A program made the translations under genes and the position numbers. 64,000 bases of DNA from Actinoplanes sp. KI2 (GTDB lineage Bacteria; Actinomycetota; Actinomycetes; Mycobacteriales; Micromonosporaceae), in NCBI RefSeq assembly GCF_025630775.1, contig NZ_JAOSZE010000048.1, positions 1-64,000 on the forward strand. The letters run 5' to 3'. The notes beneath the pieces were generated by a model. It was given only the letters and a program-made list of their open reading frames with translations, was not told where the DNA came from and did no database searches. Below are positions 61,901 through 64,000 of the stretch, one piece after another. The stretch's first letter is position 1, and each line of letters starts with the position of its first letter.

Positions 61901-62081
61901 CGGCCGCGTGCAGACGGGTGGCCTGCGCCAGCGCGGTCGACTTGCCGAACCCCGGCCCGGCCACCACGGTCGTCACCGGCACGTCCCACCGTACGGCGAG
62001 CCGCTCGACCAGGCGGGTCCGCAGGATCTCGCCGCCGATCGCGCGTGGTGGCCCGTCGAGCCTTCGGACGGTGGGTCGCAT
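58980..62081 (-). CDS. Giant ATPase regulator with C-terminal BTAD (MalT-SARP hybrid)
   Basis: A 1033-residue regulator. The N-terminal STAND ATPase has Walker A AGPGFGKSTA at 41-50 and Walker B SCLILDDFHEV. A long TPR-like middle follows. The C-terminus carries not a LuxR helix-turn-helix but an OmpR-like winged helix (RRVRELLTLLAVHGEMDRA) and a bacterial transcriptional activation domain (LRADLTEAALIVGERRLAEGD), as in SARP proteins. The start at 62081 begins the conserved part; GTG 62129 would add 16 residues. It likely activates genes on ligand binding together with the ArsR-like partner. Confidence 0.87.
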   Translation of the reverse strand: MRPTVRRLDGPPRAIGGEILRTRLVERLAVRWDVPVTTVVAGPGFGKSTALAQATRLHAADPRGLECWVTCEPGDEDAPRLAGAICHAFGVDPTATGPLDTALEALRACSPIESCLILDDFHEVAPGSSGHRLVAELISRLPAGAHLVLSGRSLPPVPLARLHAAGRILCFDESDLAFDPCELDRIAGHAERPLTDLTGLGGWPALVRLTLAAPAGIARDYLWEEVVSALTAADREALLNLAVLGSADAATLRALAGVPVDLDLLTERVPLVSRFGDGEVRAHPLWTDALVRFLPAERVAAIRARAADLLLDRGDALRAGTIAITAGDVALLDRAATALVRSTLATFPRDTGERWLAAVPESEHTRRGLRLLTAATRYASRADDAEVDRIVDMAAEAAHRAGDVGTETAALSLATIAAHARGDENRLAELYQAALDLPGASDQPTLRLLMGGVQGAIYELIGSIEDALATVEALAPADIEQQPGKIVVRFQVYLLLLAGRADEAAEVAERYLASSPYAHVRRMPQFARWMAGQPADFLPDAYPHDSRQPHLPDADANDRYRFNFLAFAAVVAASLGDQAALRHVSAQLDESGLGTDTRDAAMLAVAAAARAVLHGGEPAARAEIEGFLTLHPLSDPVAAVHLRRFLAYGYVLSPDARQLWDAQPLGPAHDRVRAAARLLLDARAGRLTTTGEVTPETVLIAFPLPWSVELAAYAEAAGLPFGRQLLQWLADHLGRRAHDALRPLAGDHRPVPAAGARRLLAAVPATPSGVTRIEVLGPLRILVDGRQAHPADLRRRRVRELLTLLAVHGEMDRARVMDLLWPGLDPDAAARNLRVTLTYLRRVLDPDHLRCDRTRVRLIRSKALTIDLAELHDHLDEARQARRRGDPAAADAALAAAVALWRGEPLTELSGLSHYEAPATALRADLTEAALIVGERRLAEGDTATAGELAQRALTAEPYAERCMRLLLAVETQRRNPVTLERALHRVRGTLNSLGVAPEPATAIVLHQAHLVSTRRGAVAGAFREVAAGRVRQ

Positions 62082-62229
62082 TTTCTTATCAGGCGACCGG
62101 GACACCGTACGAGACAACCGTGGAGTCACGTAGCGGACTGACGGCTCCTGGCTAGCGAACGGCTAACGGCGTCTCGCGACTCTTCTCCCAGGGCTCGCCC
62201 GAGCCCACGAAGTTATGGGGGGAAAGAAA

Positions 62230-62922
62230 ATGTCCGAGACACGAGTTGGCAACCACACGTTCGTCTACAACGGCGAGCGGTACTTCCGGGACAAGTCCGA
62301 GGACATCCTGATGTGCTCGTACGGCGAGAAGGAGGACCCGCTGGGGACGAAGGCCAGCCTCAACGTCACCAACCACGTCGACCGCGGCATCCTGAAGGGC
62401 AAGGTCCGCTACGTCACCACGGCGGACATCGACTGGACCCGGCAGGCGAAGACGGACGTGGAGACCGGGGCCGCGCTGAAGTACTTCACCGTCTCGGCCT
62501 CCGGGACCGCGTCGTTCTCGTACGAGAAGGCGAAGAGTGTCCGCCTGAAGCTGGCGAAGTTCGTCATCGACGAGGGTCCGCTCAAGACGATGCTGAACAA
62601 CGAGGCCGGCGGGGCCCTGCGGTTCCTCGCCCAGGAGGGCGCCGACGGCCGGATCGTCTCGACGATCTGGGTGGTGCTGGAGGGGACGATCGCCGAGTCG
62701 TTCGCGGCGGCCGGGACCACCACCGGCGCGCTCGAGGCCGAGGTCCTCCCCGGCATGAAACTGAAGCTGACCGCCAAGCACGCGGGCAGCTCCGCCGGTA
62801 ACTCGACAATCGTGCTCGAGGAGGGCACGACGTTCGCGTACCTCATGCACCGGGTCGCCAAGTGGAACAAGGACAAGACCCACATCGAGGAACTCGACAT
62901 CGACGCCAAGGGTCTCAACTGA
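62230..62922 (+). CDS. Unrecognised beta-rich protein
   Basis: A 230-residue protein that I cannot assign. It has no signal peptide and alternates polar and non-polar residues over long stretches (KYFTVSASGTASFSYEKAK, RIVSTIWVVLEGTIAESF), suggesting extended beta strands, and ends with IVLEEGTTFAYLMHRVAKW. The pattern could suit a pore-forming or filament-like fold but no family match is claimed. The ATG at 62230 follows GGGGGGAAAG. It is divergent from the giant regulator and could be its target; a hairpin follows. Confidence 0.65.
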   Translation: MSETRVGNHTFVYNGERYFRDKSEDILMCSYGEKEDPLGTKASLNVTNHVDRGILKGKVRYVTTADIDWTRQAKTDVETGAALKYFTVSASGTASFSYEKAKSVRLKLAKFVIDEGPLKTMLNNEAGGALRFLAQEGADGRIVSTIWVVLEGTIAESFAAAGTTTGALEAEVLPGMKLKLTAKHAGSSAGNSTIVLEEGTTFAYLMHRVAKWNKDKTHIEELDIDAKGLN

Positions 62923-62934
62923 CCTTGCGCCGGA

Positions 62935-62983
62935 CGGGGTGACGCTGTCGCGTCACCCCGTCACCCCGTCACCCCGTCACCCC
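62935..62983 (+). terminator. Terminator whose right arm is tandemly repeated
   Basis: CGGGGTGACGC (62935-62945) pairs exactly with GCGTCACCCCG (62950-62960) over a 4-nt loop, 13 bp after the stop. The right-arm octamer GTCACCCC is then repeated: four perfect copies at 62952-62983. Each copy could pair with the same left arm, giving a set of alternative hairpins. Confidence 0.9.
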
Positions 62984-63037
62984 GTCGCCATGACGACGGA
63001 CGACCGACCGCGCGAGGCCGCGGCTAGGCTGTGCCGC

Positions 63038-63955
63038 GTGGGATTCTGGGGCACCGTTGTGGTGGCGAAGTCGCCGGTTCTGCTGGCGCACCGTGCCGAT
63101 GTACTCGGCTTCGGGTACCAGCACGATGAGGTCCGCGACCTGGGCCAGGGCTGGCAGGTGCTGGTCACGCGAGGATGGCAGGACCCACCGGACCTTGCCG
63201 CCGCCGGCCGACGACTCGTTGCCGGTACCTCGGAGCCCGTGTTGGCGGCGTACGTCTGCGACGGTGACTGTGCCGCAATCTTCGCCCGGTGCACGACGGA
63301 GTGGACCTTCTCCGCACACCTACCACCCGGTGAGGACGACTGCGGATACAAACATCGGCCGAAGCCACCCGCGCGCACGGCGGCGGAGGTTACCGCCGAT
63401 CTGGTCGCCTGGGGCGAGGCTGCCGGCCTGACACCGGACCGCGACCGGCTGCTGTCGCTGGTTGCAAGCGATTCGGGGGCCGACGCCTACCGCAGAGCCG
63501 ACCACGTGGTTTTCGATCTGCTGCCCGCGCTCGGGTTCGCGGCGGTCGGACCCCCGCATCCCAAGGCTTTCGCCATCCACGAACGGCCATACAGCTACTT
63601 GGTCGACTTCTTCGGGCTCGGTACGCAGGCGCGGAGTCGCGCGGTCGTCCGCGAACAATGGCCGGACGAGATCGAGCCCGACGAGGTGGAGCAGCCGTGG
63701 GAGGCCGCAGCCGTACAGCTCGAATTTGACCTGTGGGCAGCGGTGCACCACACCGACCCGGACGTCGCCGCGCTAAAAATGCGCATCGACCAGGTACGGG
63801 CCGAATACGATCGCTGCCGTGCCGAGTACCCACCCGCACCGGAACACGTCGAGATCAACGGCTCTGCCGTGCACAACGCCCAGAGCGTGATGCAACAGTT
63901 ATATGACGGTCACGTCTCGGGTCACGTAAACCCTCCGCCGACCGCTTGCGGGTGA
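63038..63955 (+). CDS. Unrecognised 305-residue protein
   Basis: I do not recognise this protein. It opens VGFWGTVVVAKSPVLLAHRA, has a central Cys pair (AYVCDGDCAAIFARCTTEW) and an acidic stretch (DEIEPDEVEQPWEAAAVQLE). No membrane helix, signal peptide or catalytic signature is seen. GTG 63038 starts the ordered part; ATG 62990 would add 16 residues. It reads like the small actinobacterial proteins that bind or sense and have no name. Confidence 0.6.
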   Translation: MGFWGTVVVAKSPVLLAHRADVLGFGYQHDEVRDLGQGWQVLVTRGWQDPPDLAAAGRRLVAGTSEPVLAAYVCDGDCAAIFARCTTEWTFSAHLPPGEDDCGYKHRPKPPARTAAEVTADLVAWGEAAGLTPDRDRLLSLVASDSGADAYRRADHVVFDLLPALGFAAVGPPHPKAFAIHERPYSYLVDFFGLGTQARSRAVVREQWPDEIEPDEVEQPWEAAAVQLEFDLWAAVHHTDPDVAALKMRIDQVRAEYDRCRAEYPPAPEHVEINGSAVHNAQSVMQQLYDGHVSGHVNPPPTACG

Positions 63956-64000
63956 AGACCGTAAGTCGGCGCGCGCGTCCACTACGGTTTCCATCCGGCT

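Noticed and set aside
62815..62870. Gasdermin-like segment (LEEGTTFAYLMHRV)
   Set aside because: The short resemblance to a gasdermin strand is too weak, there is no adjacent protease gene, and no N-terminal lipidation Cys. A structure-based search would be needed.
1..64000. tRNA, rRNA and other structured RNA genes
   Set aside because: No cloverleaf T-loop or rRNA-like block was noticed by eye on either strand; a covariance search could still reveal small RNAs.

Overview
The window is high-GC DNA with frequent GTG starts, F420-type and ricin-fused secreted enzymes, LAL and BTAD regulators and an IS701-like transposase gene. This fits a soil actinobacterium, most likely Micromonosporaceae (Actinoplanes-like). 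The family is an inference from style; no rRNA or tRNA is present to confirm it. No CRISPR array or replication origin was seen.

Layout. 0.1-13.2 kb: accessory metabolism and secreted enzymes (ornithine cyclodeaminase-like, VOC protein, vanadium-haloperoxidase-like protein, TAP-like hydrolase, GlxA-type regulator, PAS-GAF histidine kinase, formaldehyde dehydrogenase, M14 peptidase). 13.2-15.6 kb: a decayed zone with a beheaded MFS transporter, a beta-propeller fragment and a protein built of two repeated halves. 15.6-22.7 kb: a secreted block with a beta-propeller protein, a WD40 protein, a ricin-lectin beta-helix enzyme behind a clear promoter/operator, and a galactose-oxidase-type copper radical oxidase with a histidine-rich N-terminus. 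22.9-27.7 kb: a Kef-type antiporter, a SnoaL-like/UBP-zinc-finger/haem-peroxidase operon, an F420-type reductase and a membrane protein.

27.9-45.7 kb is the most interesting part. Unit A (27937-34404) is alpha/beta hydrolase, two overlapping Nif11-domain small proteins, a MetX-like hydrolase, two GMC oxidoreductases and a double-EthD protein, closed by a strong U-tract terminator. Unit B (34613-45687) is a DJ-1-like protein, a ThDP decarboxylase-like enzyme, a second DJ-1/PfpI protein, an AGE-fold epimerase-like protein, STAS, GlgX, STAS, an RsbW-like kinase, a SpoIIE-type phosphatase with a pseudo-receiver, and a sugar nucleotidyltransferase. Both units carry the same 19-bp element (18/19 identical) about 110 bp before the first gene. 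A core ACTTGACG also precedes the peroxidase operon, an XRE-TPR regulator and an LtrA gene. I read this as one coordinated oxidation/carbohydrate system under partner-switching control. I know of no described pathway with this gene set.

45.9-64 kb: a tiny secreted di-cysteine peptide gene, the XRE-TPR regulator, an IS701-like transposase gene with an altered first catalytic position, an aldo/keto reductase, LtrA, a LAL-type LuxR regulator, two SnoaL-like proteins, an O-methyltransferase, an ArsR-like regulator paired with a giant ATPase-BTAD regulator, and two unrecognised proteins. Two terminators in this stretch have spawned short tandem repeats from one stem arm.
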